A stretch of 64,000 nt of DNA. Source: MGBC163016 sp964649145. Lineage in GTDB: Bacteria; Actinomycetota; Coriobacteriia; Coriobacteriales; Eggerthellaceae. The stretch covers positions 47,452 to 111,451 of the forward strand of contig CAZYOQ010000002.1 of assembly GCA_964649145.1 (NCBI GenBank), given 5' to 3'. The position numbers were made by a program, and so were the translations under genes. Each line of letters begins with the position of its first letter. Within the stretch, counting starts at the first letter, position 1. The notes beneath the pieces were generated by a model. The model had not been told where the DNA came from. It ran no database searches and saw nothing but the letters and a program-made list of their open reading frames with translations. This document shows positions 27,358-36,524 of the stretch, in pieces.

Positions 27358-28470
27358 TTAGAAGAAATCTAGTACAGTCTCATAAATCTCATTTCCAAGC
27401 ATCATGCCCCGAAGCGTTGGCGCGTATCGCTCAGCATCTATTTCAATGAGTCCTGCGGACATTAGTGCTTCAAACTTGCTATTAATGCCTTGAAAAGTTT
27501 CTTCGTCAAGCTTTTCAATACTGGATACTGAAACACCAGAAATACATCTCATAGCTAGCATTATGTCTTCAACAATTGCTTGTTTACATGTTAGTGTGTC
27601 TACTACTTCCCCATCTTTGATTCGACGCCTGCCACCTTCATCTTGAACCATGCTTACAGCTGATCTTCCGATTCCAAGGTAAGGCTTTCCTTGCCAATAG
27701 GATAAGTTGTGCTTACTTTGAAAACCCGGCTTCGCAAAATTGGAAACTTCGTAATGTTCATACCCGTTACTTTCAAGCAGTGCGTCCGCAGCTTCCATCA
27801 TGTCTGCAACCACATCGGAACTGCTAAGCTTTACTTTCCCCTCATCAAGCATCGAGCGCATTTTGGTTCCATCCTCAACGCTAAGCGGATAAATGCTGAT
27901 GTGCGGAATTTCAAGCTCAAGTGCTTTATTGATACTGCTCAAAAAAGTTTCTAGGTTTTGCCCTGGAAGACCACACATCAAATCAATGCTTATATTCTCA
28001 AACCTAGACCTAGCATGAATAATTGCTCGAATTGCATCTTCAGAAGAATGTGGGCGCCCAATGCATTTTAGAAGCTCATCATCAAATGATTGAACCCCTA
28101 AAGATATTCTGTTCACGCCTAGAGCAAAAATATCTTTTGCGAGCCTATCGTCAAAGGAATCTGGATTAGCTTCAAGCGTGAATTCGACCTCAGATAAGCT
28201 CATGGAAAGTCCAATTGCATAAAGCAAAGACGTAAGGTTCTTAGTCCCTATAAACGTTGGTGTGCCTCCGCCTATATAGACGGTTTCAATATCTTTTAGC
28301 TCTCCTGCACGACCCGCTTTAAATATTTCACCGACAAGTCCTTCTATGTAAGTTTCGATTTCAGGGTCACTAGATTTTGTAGCCTTTGAACAAAAGTCAC
28401 AGTACGCGCATTTTGACTTGCAGAAAGGTATGTGGATATATAGAGCCTTATAAGGGTCATTCATGATCAA
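27358..28470 (-). CDS. hemW: Radical SAM protein HemW
   Basis: 370-residue HemN-like radical SAM protein; HemW members act as haem chaperones rather than coproporphyrinogen oxidases. YIHIPFCKSKCAYCDFC carries the cluster cysteines Cys17, Cys21 and Cys24 plus the fourth cysteine after Phe. GVQSFDDELLKCIGR and DLMCGLPGQ are present. A TTG at 28470 overlaps the dus stop (TTGA); an ATG two codons later (28464) is an equally good start. It lies just upstream of hrcA, as in many Firmicutes and Actinobacteria. Confidence 0.92.
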   Translation of the reverse strand: MIMNDPYKALYIHIPFCKSKCAYCDFCSKATKSSDPEIETYIEGLVGEIFKAGRAGELKDIETVYIGGGTPTFIGTKNLTSLLYAIGLSMSLSEVEFTLEANPDSFDDRLAKDIFALGVNRISLGVQSFDDELLKCIGRPHSSEDAIRAIIHARSRFENISIDLMCGLPGQNLETFLSSINKALELEIPHISIYPLSVEDGTKMRSMLDEGKVKLSSSDVVADMMEAADALLESNGYEHYEVSNFAKPGFQSKHNLSYWQGKPYLGIGRSAVSMVQDEGGRRRIKDGEVVDTLTCKQAIVEDIMLAMRCISGVSVSSIEKLDEETFQGINSKFEALMSAGLIEIDAERYAPTLRGMMLGNEIYETVLDFF

Positions 28471-29483
28471 AGCCTGCTATAGATCATATCAATTAGGTCT
28501 TTGAAATCGTCATAAGTGCAACAATGCGAAAACGCCTCTCTTGCCTTTGCTGCTCCATCAATACCTTTGATGTAATACGAAGCTAGCTTTCTCATCTTCT
28601 TAATGTTTAAATCTTTTGCCTCGTCAAGCATCTTTGCATGACGATCCATCATGGCAAGCCTGTCTTGAACAGAAACATCCTTCTTGCTACCCGCTGAAAA
28701 GTTTGTATCTAGCCCGGCTTTGAGCTCCTCAAATATCCAAGGGTTTCCAAGTGATGCTCGGGCTAGCATTATTGCATCACAGGCAGTTTCTGCAATCATG
28801 CGCTTTGCGTCATCTTGGCTTTTGATATCTCCATTGCCAACAACAGGAATTGAGAGCGCCCCTTTCACACGCGCAATGCAGGCGTTTGAGGATTCACCGC
28901 GATACATCTGCATTGCATATCGGCCATGCACAGTTACAGCATCTGCGCCTGCTTCTTCAAGTCTTTTGGCGAAGTCAACTGCGTTCTCTTCACCTTCATA
29001 GAAGCCCCGTCTGAACTTTGCAGTAATTGCAACCTTAGTGCTTGCTTTCATCTTTGAGATAATATCTGCAGCTAAAGAAGGGTTAAGCATAAGAGCACAG
29101 CCATCGCCCTTTTTCACTATCTTTCTAGCGGGACAGCCCATATTCACGTCAATTAGAGCCAGTTTTTCGCCTAGTTCATCGGATAGCCACTGTGCTTCTT
29201 TGGCCAAAATGTCTGGCTCGTGCCCAAATATTTGAACGGCCACGCGCTTCTCACATGGGGCAAGCTTTACTAAATGCCTAGTTTTTTCATTTGCAAAGGA
29301 TAGCCCTTTAGCAGAGACCATTTCGGTGAATGTAAGATCAGCGCCTTTTTCTATACATAATTGGCGGAAAACCACATCGGTTATTCCAGCCATTGGCGCC
29401 AAAATAAGTTTGTATTTGCCGAATATGCCTTCCAAAGTATTTCTATTGAACTCAATTAGCCCATAAAGAGGGAGGCACTGCAA
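28467..29483 (-). CDS. dusB: tRNA-dihydrouridine synthase (DusB-like)
   Basis: FMN-dependent reductase of tRNA uridines. LAPMAGITDVVFRQLC, TEMVSAKGL, the catalytic Cys in NMGCPARKIVKKGDG, and VHGR are present. The start is uncertain: the longest frame begins with TTG at 29483 and overlaps the small membrane-protein gene by 28 nt; a TTG at 29435 gives the 13-17 residue lead-in usual before the PMAG motif. Neither has a good ribosome binding site. Up to 338 residues. Confidence 0.92.
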   Translation of the reverse strand: MQCLPLYGLIEFNRNTLEGIFGKYKLILAPMAGITDVVFRQLCIEKGADLTFTEMVSAKGLSFANEKTRHLVKLAPCEKRVAVQIFGHEPDILAKEAQWLSDELGEKLALIDVNMGCPARKIVKKGDGCALMLNPSLAADIISKMKASTKVAITAKFRRGFYEGEENAVDFAKRLEEAGADAVTVHGRYAMQMYRGESSNACIARVKGALSIPVVGNGDIKSQDDAKRMIAETACDAIMLARASLGNPWIFEELKAGLDTNFSAGSKKDVSVQDRLAMMDRHAKMLDEAKDLNIKKMRKLASYYIKGIDGAAKAREAFSHCCTYDDFKDLIDMIYSRL

Positions 29484-29641
29484 GAACCAAGTATGGATAC
29501 AATCACGAAGATGACAACAATCGCAACTACAAGGACAAGCAAAAGCCCGCGATTATTTGACTTCCTCGCCTCTTCTAGCTCTTGCTTAGACTTTTCCTCG
29601 TTGAAAGGGTCTTCTAACCAGTCGTAATCACTTTTAGACAT
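29456..29641 (-). CDS. Small single-pass membrane protein, unknown function
   Basis: 61 residues: a charged N-terminal half (DWLEDPFNEEKSKQELEEAR) and one transmembrane helix (LLLVLVVAIVVIFVIVSIL). It starts 2 nt after the lepA stop, so it is very likely translated with lepA, and ends within the start region of dus. I recognise no family. The tight spacing and clear membrane segment support a real gene. Confidence 0.65.
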   Translation of the reverse strand: MSKSDYDWLEDPFNEEKSKQELEEARKSNNRGLLLVLVVAIVVIFVIVSILGSCSASLFMG

Positions 29642-29643
29642 GG

Positions 29644-31449
29644 TTACTCATCTACTTTCAGGATCGCCATGAAAGCTTCTTGTGGAACTTCAACATTGCC
29701 CAATGCCTTCATGCGCTTTTTACCCTCTTTTTGCTTCTCTAAGAGCTTTCGCTTTCGCGTGATGTCGCCGCCGTAACATTTAGCCAAAACATCTTTGCGC
29801 TTAGCCTTGACAGTCTGCCTAGCAAGCACTCTGCCTCCAACGGCCGCCTGTATTGGAACCTCAAACATCTGTCGAGGGATAATCTCTTTTAGCTTTTCAA
29901 CCAAAACGCGACCGCGTGCATAAGCCTTGTCTTTATGAATGATGAACGAAAGAGCGTCTACCGGCTTTCCTGAAAGCAAAATGTCAAGCTTTTGTAGGTC
30001 TGATCGCTTGTAACCCATAAATTCATAGTCTAGGCTAGCGTAGCCCTTCGTGTTCGATTTGAGCTTATCAAAGAAATCTAGGATGAGCTCTGAGAGAGGG
30101 ATCTCCCATAGCATCTCAACCGTTGTTTGGGATAGATAGTTCATGGTTATAAAAGTGCCTCGATGGGCTACAGCTAAATCCATCACAGCGCCTACATAAT
30201 CTGGCGGAATCAATATCTTTGCACTCAGATAAGGCTCTTCCATATGGTCTATTTCGCCAGCATCAGGCATCTCTTGCGGCGAATGAAGCGATACCATCTC
30301 GCCGTTTCTCTTAAAAACGTGATATTCAACACTTGGAGCTGTAGCGATAAGATCCAGGTTAAACTCGCGTTCTAGCCTTTCCTTAATTACCTCCATGTGT
30401 AGAAGTCCTAAGAACCCAACACGAAACCCAAAACCCAAAGCATGAGAGGTTTCTGGCTCCCACTCTAGTGCTGGGTCATTAAGGCTCAATTTCTCTAATG
30501 CCTCTTTGAGAGGCTCGTATTGGTCACCATCTATGGGAAACATACCCGTATAAACCATAGGTTTCGCTTCCCTGTATCCAGGAAGCGGTTCATTTGAGCC
30601 TCTATAAGAAGTCGTGATAGTATCGCCAACTTTAACTTGGCTTACATCTTTTAGGCCTGTTACAAGGTAGCCCACCTCTCCTACCTCAAGGCTATCCATA
30701 GGATTTTCTAGAGGTGTTTTTGATCCCAGTTCCTCGACAAGTGTTTCGGTGCCGGTCGCCATCATCTTTATTGAATCTCCTGCGCAAATACGCCCGTCAA
30801 CCACTCGGATTAGCGCAACAACGCCTCTGTAGGAATCAAAATAACTATCGAAAATAAGGGCGCGTAAAGGTCCTTCAGCGTTACCTGATGGGGCTGGAAT
30901 GTTGTAGACGATAGACTCCAAAAGGTCATGGACGCCTTCGCCTGTTTTGCCGCTTGCAAGTACTGCATCATCAGCAGGTATTGCAAGACAATCCTCAATT
31001 TCAGCTCGAACGCGGTCTGGTTCTGCAGCTGGAAGGTCAATCTTGTTGATTAGCGGAATGATCTCAAGATTGGAATTCATAGCAAGCATAGCATTGGCAA
31101 CAGTCTGTGCCTCAACTCCTTGCGTTGCATCTACTACCAGTACTGCTCCTTCGCATGCAGCCAAGGATCTGCTTACCTCGTAAGTGAAATCGACATGACC
31201 CGGGGTGTCGATCAAGTTTAGCTGGTAGACCTCCCCATCTTCAGCTGTATACATCACCCTTACCGCTTGGCTTTTGATAGTAATCCCGCGCTCGCGCTCT
31301 ATGTCCATCGTATCAAGTAACTGATCTTGCATGTCACGTTTTGCAACTGTACCAGTCAGTTCCAAGATCCTATCTGACAAAGTAGATTTGCCATGATCGA
31401 TGTGAGCAATAATCGAGAAGTTTCTGATATGTGACTGTGTTTGGCGCAT
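29644..31449 (-). CDS. lepA: Elongation factor 4 (LepA)
   Basis: 601-residue ribosomal GTPase. G1 AHIDHGKST, G2 ERGITIKS, G3 DTPGHVDF, G4 NKIDLP and the LepA-specific C-terminal domain (YGGDITRKRKLLEKQKEGKK) are all present. It heads a long minus-strand series: the small membrane protein, dus, hemW, hrcA and onward. It diverges from rpsT across a 249-nt gap. Confidence 0.97.
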   Translation of the reverse strand: MRQTQSHIRNFSIIAHIDHGKSTLSDRILELTGTVAKRDMQDQLLDTMDIERERGITIKSQAVRVMYTAEDGEVYQLNLIDTPGHVDFTYEVSRSLAACEGAVLVVDATQGVEAQTVANAMLAMNSNLEIIPLINKIDLPAAEPDRVRAEIEDCLAIPADDAVLASGKTGEGVHDLLESIVYNIPAPSGNAEGPLRALIFDSYFDSYRGVVALIRVVDGRICAGDSIKMMATGTETLVEELGSKTPLENPMDSLEVGEVGYLVTGLKDVSQVKVGDTITTSYRGSNEPLPGYREAKPMVYTGMFPIDGDQYEPLKEALEKLSLNDPALEWEPETSHALGFGFRVGFLGLLHMEVIKERLEREFNLDLIATAPSVEYHVFKRNGEMVSLHSPQEMPDAGEIDHMEEPYLSAKILIPPDYVGAVMDLAVAHRGTFITMNYLSQTTVEMLWEIPLSELILDFFDKLKSNTKGYASLDYEFMGYKRSDLQKLDILLSGKPVDALSFIIHKDKAYARGRVLVEKLKEIIPRQMFEVPIQAAVGGRVLARQTVKAKRKDVLAKCYGGDITRKRKLLEKQKEGKKRMKALGNVEVPQEAFMAILKVDE

Positions 31450-31561
31450 GTTGTGCTATTCTAACGCATTGTAATCAACGGGAAGCGCAAGATGGCCTCG
31501 GTCATTGAATCCGCAGACATGGCTGCATAAAGGGAAGCAACCGTTGAAGGCGAAAGGCCTG

Positions 31562-31589
31562 TTAGACGCGAAAATCCAGAGTCGTCTAA
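31562..31589. other. Inverted repeat in the lepA-rpsT divergent gap
   Basis: TTAGACG (31562-31568) and CGTCTAA (31583-31589) form a perfect 7-bp inverted repeat with a 14-nt loop, in the 249-nt gap between lepA and rpsT. This gap must carry both promoters, but no confident -35/-10 pair was found. The segment could be part of a structured rpsT leader. A 64-codon frame running through it (31505-31699) has no coding character. Confidence 0.3.
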
Positions 31590-31698
31590 TGCGTATGCTA
31601 TTTGCATACTCGCCTCTTGTCTTATCTTCCCTTTCATTTGTCAGTCTGCTGTATACGGGTCAGTTTGTGCTGCTCAGCATGAAAGGAGATGTGCCTTA

Positions 31699-32229
31699 AT
31701 GGCTAACATCAAATCACAAAAGAAGCGTATCATCACTAATGAGAAGGCTCGCATGCGCAATCGCGCTATCAAAAGCGAGCTTAAGACAGCCACACGTCAC
31801 GTTAAGGACGCTGTTGCTGAAGGCGACGGCAAAGCTGCCTACGCTGCTGCTTGCACAGCTTGTCGCCTAATGGACAAGGCTGTATCTAAAGGCGTCATCA
31901 AAAAGAATCAGGCAGCTAACCGCAAAAGTGGAATCATGAAGCTTGCTAACACCATCGTTACCGATGAAGATCGCAAGGCCTATGTAAAGCCCGAGCCCAA
32001 GAAGCAAGAAAAGACCGGCTCTAAGAAGGCTGCTGCAAAGGCAGAGCGCAAGAAGGCTATGCAGTCTGCTCAAAAAGAAAAGGATAAGCGTCGTTCCAAG
32101 CAGCAAAAGGACGAAGCTGCTGCTATCAAAAAGAAGGAGAAGGCTGCAAAGGAGGCTGCCGAAGCTGAGGCTAAGGCCGCAAAAGAGGCTGCTGAGGCTG
32201 AAGCTGCTGAAGAAGCTCCCGCTGAATAG
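31699..32229 (+). CDS. rpsT: 30S ribosomal protein S20 with long charged C-terminal extension
   Basis: 176 residues, twice the usual S20 length (about 85-90). Residues 1-89 are normal S20 (MANIKSQKKRIITNEKARMR, ATRHVKDAVAEGD, GVIKKNQAANRKSGIMKLAN). Residues 90-176 are a Lys/Ala/Glu-rich, probably helical tail with repeats of AKEAAEAEAK type ending in EEAPAE. The frame and codon use are continuous and the ribosome binding site AAAGGAG precedes the ATG. S20 binds 16S rRNA early in assembly; the tail would reach beyond the ribosome's usual S20 site. It is the only plus-strand gene in the first 40 kb. Confidence 0.95.
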   Translation: MANIKSQKKRIITNEKARMRNRAIKSELKTATRHVKDAVAEGDGKAAYAAACTACRLMDKAVSKGVIKKNQAANRKSGIMKLANTIVTDEDRKAYVKPEPKKQEKTGSKKAAAKAERKKAMQSAQKEKDKRRSKQQKDEAAAIKKKEKAAKEAAEAEAKAAKEAAEAEAAEEAPAE

Positions 32230-32239
32230 GAAGAGGCTA

Positions 32240-32273
32240 AAACCTAAAAAGCCTGCTAGGGCTATCTAGGTTT
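32240..32273. terminator. Candidate shared terminator between rpsT and holA
   Basis: AAACCTA (32240-32246) and TAGGTTT (32267-32273) pair, with an inner AGCC/GGCT pair, in the 32-nt gap between the convergent rpsT and holA genes, reaching the holA stop. The outer arms supply A on one side and T on the other, as in bidirectional terminators. There is no long T tract. Confidence 0.4.
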
Positions 32274-33257
32274 GGACAAGACCTCTATAAGCCAATACTC
32301 GAAAGCGGCGTCGGGATCGGCGCCGCTTTTCATTTCCTTTTCGCAAACGAGCGAAGAACATAAAGCGCCTTCTAGCTCTTCCATCGAAAACTTTGAAGCG
32401 TAACGACTGTGTCGCTTTACTCGCCAGTCCTGAACATCAAGTTCTTTTGCAAGGGCGGCTATGGAAAAGTTGTTAGAATTCATCATGCTTTTAGCACAAA
32501 TGAGTTCGCGAATTCTTGAAACGCATTGTCTAAGCAAGCTATGACAAGAAGTGGAATTCATCTTTAGCAATATATCCAGCGCGGCTTTCATATCCCTGTC
32601 GGAAAAAGCATCAAGAAAATGCCAAGGTTTAGGCTCGTTTGTTCTAGCAACTACCTCTAAAACATTAGCTTTAGTGATCTCAGGCTGACCAGAAAAAGTA
32701 AGAGCTAGCTTCTCGAGCTCGCTATCAAGACGAAGCGTGTCTTCTCCAACAAGCTCTATCAAAGCATTCGCGGCATCTAGGGTGATTGTTATGCCATGGC
32801 CTGGAGCAAGCTGTCTTACATGGTTTGCAAGGTCTCGTGCTTTCACAGGCGTGCAATCAATTACAGCATTTTTGTCAATCTGGGAAACCGTCTTATATAG
32901 CTTGCTAGTCCTTGATAGCTTGTCTGATACAAGCAGCAAAACACTTGATGGATTTGGGTTCTGCAGGTAGTCAGATATAGCATTCTGAGATTCTCTCGAT
33001 AGCTTGTCAGCATCATTTACAAGTACAAGTCGCTTTTCAGATGCAAATGGAAGGGTCAAGCAAGCATCAACAATTGATTGTCCTTCAGCCGATCTAGCGT
33101 CAAAAGTATCTGAATTAAATGAAAGGTCGCCTATTTTTTCTAGGCGCATCTTCATCCTAGAGATAGCGCGATCGCGTTTAAGATGGTCTTCACCGTTAAT
33201 AAGATAAACGCAAAGTAATTCGTTTTTGTCCTTCTTTTCCATATGCGAATTGTACAT
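32262..33257 (-). CDS. holA: DNA polymerase III delta subunit
   Basis: 331-residue clamp-loader delta subunit that opens the beta clamp. The AAA+-like fold has LINGEDHLKRDRAISRM at the N-terminus, FASEKRLVLVNDADKL and SSVLLLVSDKLSRTSKLYK in the middle, and EPKPWHFLDAFSDRDMKAAL beginning the collar domain. As is normal for delta there is no Walker A. It lies 6 nt after comEC; the comEA-comEC-holA-rpsT neighbourhood is conserved. An internal ATG five codons in (MEKKDK) is a possible alternative start. Confidence 0.9.
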   Translation of the reverse strand: MYNSHMEKKDKNELLCVYLINGEDHLKRDRAISRMKMRLEKIGDLSFNSDTFDARSAEGQSIVDACLTLPFASEKRLVLVNDADKLSRESQNAISDYLQNPNPSSVLLLVSDKLSRTSKLYKTVSQIDKNAVIDCTPVKARDLANHVRQLAPGHGITITLDAANALIELVGEDTLRLDSELEKLALTFSGQPEITKANVLEVVARTNEPKPWHFLDAFSDRDMKAALDILLKMNSTSCHSLLRQCVSRIRELICAKSMMNSNNFSIAALAKELDVQDWRVKRHSRYASKFSMEELEGALCSSLVCEKEMKSGADPDAAFEYWLIEVLSKPR

Positions 33258-33263
33258 GTAAAT

Positions 33264-35651
33264 TCAACGCTGAGTTTGAACGCTTACACCGTTTTGCGAG
33301 AAAGAAAGCTCTACCACGCCTTGTAAATCACTTCTTAGCACCTGTATGTCGCTGTCCTCTAAAAGTTTTAGAGTCTGGCTTGTAGGATGTCCATATGAAT
33401 TACCTTCCCCAACACTAATTAGGGCATACTCTGGTTTGAGCCTTTCTAAAACAGATTCGCTTACAGAGTCATTAGAGCCGTGGTGTCCTACCTTTAAGAC
33501 ATCAATATCACCTATATCCTCATTATTTAGAATCTCTTCAAGCTCATCCGATTCCGCATCGCCTGTAAAAACTGCCTTCCAATCGCTAGAACCGTCTTCA
33601 TTAATATCCAAAGAAGCTGAAAGGCATAGGCTATCGGCATTTCCGCCATCGTCTGTATAGCGCTTAGGCCATAAAACTTCAAAGTCAAAATTACCTATTT
33701 TGAAATGATCTCCTGGTGAAACACTAAGCAGGTCTTCTATACCGAAAATTTCTATAGCCTGCGACTCTACTTCACTGCATTTTAAACATGTGCAATCAAT
33801 TAGGCTTTTAGCGCAAATGAACTTAGCATTACTAGATAAGCACGTGATAGATTCGAGCGAGTCACAGTGGTCACTATCTGAATGACTTATGCTTACAGCA
33901 TCTATTTTATTAATGCCAGCATAACTTAGCGAACTAGCAAGTTCTAAGCGCTCGTTTCCAGTATCAATCAAGAGCGTTTTGCCCGCACTTTGAACTATGA
34001 AGGCATCTCCTTGTCCAACATCAAGCATGATTATTCGCTCCGTTGATGAGTTTGGAAGTCTAATTGAAGTAACCAATAGAAATAAGGCAAGCGCACATGA
34101 AAATATAGCTATATGCCTACCCCTAAATATTGGCTTAAACATTACGAGCAACAGAGCTATTAAAGCCGAAAGCAGAATCGCAAATACACCATTGAGTTCT
34201 ACATCTATGCAAGAATAAGGAAGAGCAGATAATTTTGAAGCAATAATGCCTATAGGAGAAGCACAAAGCCCCGCGCATCCTATAGCAAATGGTGCTATTC
34301 CCTGGAATATCATTGACACTATAAGAGCAATTAGGCCGCTCACGCATGCAATGGTGAAAAATGGCGTGACTAACAAATTAGATATTGGTGCAACAATTGG
34401 CAAGATCTTAAATATTGCAGCTGAAAAAGGCATTGTCATCAAGTTGGCTGAAATCGTCATAGACATAGGACCAGCAAATAGGTTTTGAACAACTGCACTA
34501 GACTTTTTCGCCCAAGCGCAAAATAAATTTGAGAAAAGAACTATTCCTAGTGTTGAGGCAGCAGAGAGAAACAAAGATATAGAAACAGAAATTGAGGCAT
34601 CTGTGAAAATGAACGCAATGATACAGATAGCCAAGGAGTTCAATGTTGCATTCCTTCTTTTAGAAATATCGGCAACAAGGGCCAATACACACATTATTGC
34701 TGCCCGAAGCGCCGAAATGGGAATACCTGAAAACACAAGGTAAGCAAGAAGAAAAAGAATAGTTATTACAACATTTACACGCTTGGGCACTCTCAAGAAC
34801 TTCAAAACTAAACTTAGCGCCATTGTGGTTATAGCCAAGTGTGCACCAGATACCGCAACAAGGTGAGCAATTCCACTTTGCTTGAAAGCATCATAAGTAG
34901 AGTCTGCTTGAATGCTACTTCGATAACCGCAAAGAAGAGCCTGCATGATGCCTGCCTGACTGCCTCCATATTGGTTAAGCAGTCTTATAGATTTTTCTCG
35001 CAAATCGTAAATAAGGTTTATAGGAAAAGGAACCTCTCCCATCTCATATGACGAAACATTTGCTTGTAAGTTAATGCTCGACATATAGTTGGAGTGTAAA
35101 TATTCTTCACTCGGATAAGAAAAAGTGCAAACTGCTCGAATTCTTGCTTGCGCAAGCAGGCTTGTTTCTTCGTTAAAAAATGCTTTGACTTTAACTTCTT
35201 TGCCATTAAGAAGTATGCATGTAGCGCTTGCATAAGAGCCTCTTGTAGAGGCTTTTGCGTCGTCTTGAATAATAAGATCATAGGTGCCACTACTTGGTAA
35301 GTTTTCAGAGGCTACATCAAATGCAAATGTAGAATTCGCCCCTAAAGCCACACCTACTGCAGCAAATAGAAAAATGCCTACAAATTTCTTTCGTAAGCTA
35401 AGAAAAACAATACAAAAGATACTTGCAAAAACGAGACCAAATACCAGTATTAAGCGCACAATATTTATGTTTACAATCTCGCAAAATGTATAAGTTGCTG
35501 CACTTGTTGCCCATAAGATAAGTGCATATATCAATAGCGGTGGAATGCCGGGTATGAAAGCAGTGTTTTTATTGGCGGTATAATCATCGCTGCTATCTAT
35601 AGAAAACCCAAGAATAGATGAAAGATACTTAGAGGCGTTACTAGAAAACAT
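33264..35651 (-). CDS. comEC: ComEC/Rec2 competence channel
   Basis: 795-residue inner-membrane protein that carries single-stranded DNA into the cell. An N-terminal membrane pair is followed by an OB-like domain, a multi-pass ComEC/Rec2 core (FKQSGIAHLVAVSGAHLAI), and a C-terminal metallo-beta-lactamase domain with HSDSDHCDSL and VGHHGSNDSVSE. Full length, with no break. It is 4 nt after comEA. No type IV pilus genes are in the window. Confidence 0.94.
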   Translation of the reverse strand: MFSSNASKYLSSILGFSIDSSDDYTANKNTAFIPGIPPLLIYALILWATSAATYTFCEIVNINIVRLILVFGLVFASIFCIVFLSLRKKFVGIFLFAAVGVALGANSTFAFDVASENLPSSGTYDLIIQDDAKASTRGSYASATCILLNGKEVKVKAFFNEETSLLAQARIRAVCTFSYPSEEYLHSNYMSSINLQANVSSYEMGEVPFPINLIYDLREKSIRLLNQYGGSQAGIMQALLCGYRSSIQADSTYDAFKQSGIAHLVAVSGAHLAITTMALSLVLKFLRVPKRVNVVITILFLLAYLVFSGIPISALRAAIMCVLALVADISKRRNATLNSLAICIIAFIFTDASISVSISLFLSAASTLGIVLFSNLFCAWAKKSSAVVQNLFAGPMSMTISANLMTMPFSAAIFKILPIVAPISNLLVTPFFTIACVSGLIALIVSMIFQGIAPFAIGCAGLCASPIGIIASKLSALPYSCIDVELNGVFAILLSALIALLLVMFKPIFRGRHIAIFSCALALFLLVTSIRLPNSSTERIIMLDVGQGDAFIVQSAGKTLLIDTGNERLELASSLSYAGINKIDAVSISHSDSDHCDSLESITCLSSNAKFICAKSLIDCTCLKCSEVESQAIEIFGIEDLLSVSPGDHFKIGNFDFEVLWPKRYTDDGGNADSLCLSASLDINEDGSSDWKAVFTGDAESDELEEILNNEDIGDIDVLKVGHHGSNDSVSESVLERLKPEYALISVGEGNSYGHPTSQTLKLLEDSDIQVLRSDLQGVVELSFSQNGVSVQTQR

Positions 35652-35655
35652 ATGC

Positions 35656-36366
35656 TTATATGCAAATATAAGGTCTTAAAGATTCAAGTGTTTTCTCGCC
35701 TATTCCTGAAACATTTGTAAGACTATCAACAGACTCAAATGGGCCGTTTTGCTCTCTATACTCGATGATTTTTTGTGCTTTGGCCTCACCTATCCCACTT
35801 AAGGTTTGCAACTGTTCAGACGTTGCAGTATTTATGTTTACAAGCTCAGAGGAACTCTGAGATGCTGAACTAGAGGTTTGGCTGTTCGCTGTGGAATTAG
35901 TAGACGAAGTTTCGGCCGCGGAGGAGCTTGATTTTTTAGGAACTATGATCTGCTGGCCGTCACTAAGACTTTCTGCGAGATTAATGGCTTCTGTGTCAGC
36001 CGTCTTTGTGAACCCTCCGGCAGCTTCAATGGCTTCATTGGCACGACTTGAAGCATCCAGTTCATAAACCCCTGGATTCTTTACACACCCAGCTACATGT
36101 ACATAAATCCTTTCAGAAGCGTTTTCATTACTGTCTGATCCTCCACTCTCGCCTGCCTCGTTGCTGGACTCTTGACTTTCATCAACGTTACTAATCGCTA
36201 TCTCGTCATCCGTATTTGAATAAGCCTCACTATTTAGAAATAACGTGTATACACATAGGCAAATTGCGATCAATGCCAAAATTGCAATTCCCACCACAAG
36301 CTTCTTATTCATATTACCCAGGCGCAGTTTTGATTGAAGTGAATCTGAGTATTCCTGAAAAGACAT
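35656..36366 (-). CDS. comEA: ComEA DNA receptor
   Basis: 236-residue DNA-binding competence protein. One N-terminal transmembrane helix (about 20-42), an acidic/serine linker, an SLBB domain (YVHVAGCVKNPGVYELD, GGFTKTADTEAINLAESL), a Ser/Thr-rich spacer and a C-terminal pair of helix-hairpin-helix motifs (LQTLSGIGEAKAQKIIEYR, LTNVSGIGEKTLESLRPY). The ATG at 36366 is chosen because AAGGAG lies 6 nt upstream; the ATG two codons earlier directly abuts that site. Confidence 0.93.
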   Translation of the reverse strand: MSFQEYSDSLQSKLRLGNMNKKLVVGIAILALIAICLCVYTLFLNSEAYSNTDDEIAISNVDESQESSNEAGESGGSDSNENASERIYVHVAGCVKNPGVYELDASSRANEAIEAAGGFTKTADTEAINLAESLSDGQQIIVPKKSSSSAAETSSTNSTANSQTSSSASQSSSELVNINTATSEQLQTLSGIGEAKAQKIIEYREQNGPFESVDSLTNVSGIGEKTLESLRPYICI

Positions 36367-36464
36367 AAGCATCTCCTTTGTGTTTTCGAAGAGATGCTAG
36401 AGCGCTAAATCGAAATTAGTATTCCAGATAGCTAAATGCTTTCTTAAATACTTCTATATACATC

Positions 36465-36497
36465 AAAAAAGGGATCGAAGAAAACCTTCGATCCCTT
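36465..36497 (-). terminator. Intrinsic terminator of the hydrogenase operon
   Basis: On the minus strand AAGGGATCGAAG (36497-36486) pairs perfectly over 12 bp with CTTCGATCCCTT (36480-36469) across a 5-nt loop, followed by a TTTT run. It lies 28 nt after the cytochrome b stop, ending the hydrogenase operon before comEA. Confidence 0.93.
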
Positions 36498-36524
36498 AAA
36501 ACCAAGCAAGCTTAAATTATGGTT

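Noticed and set aside
31505..31699. 64-codon frame ending on the rpsT start codon
   Set aside because: Starts at a TTG, lacks a ribosome binding site and family resemblance; more likely the promoter and leader of rpsT.
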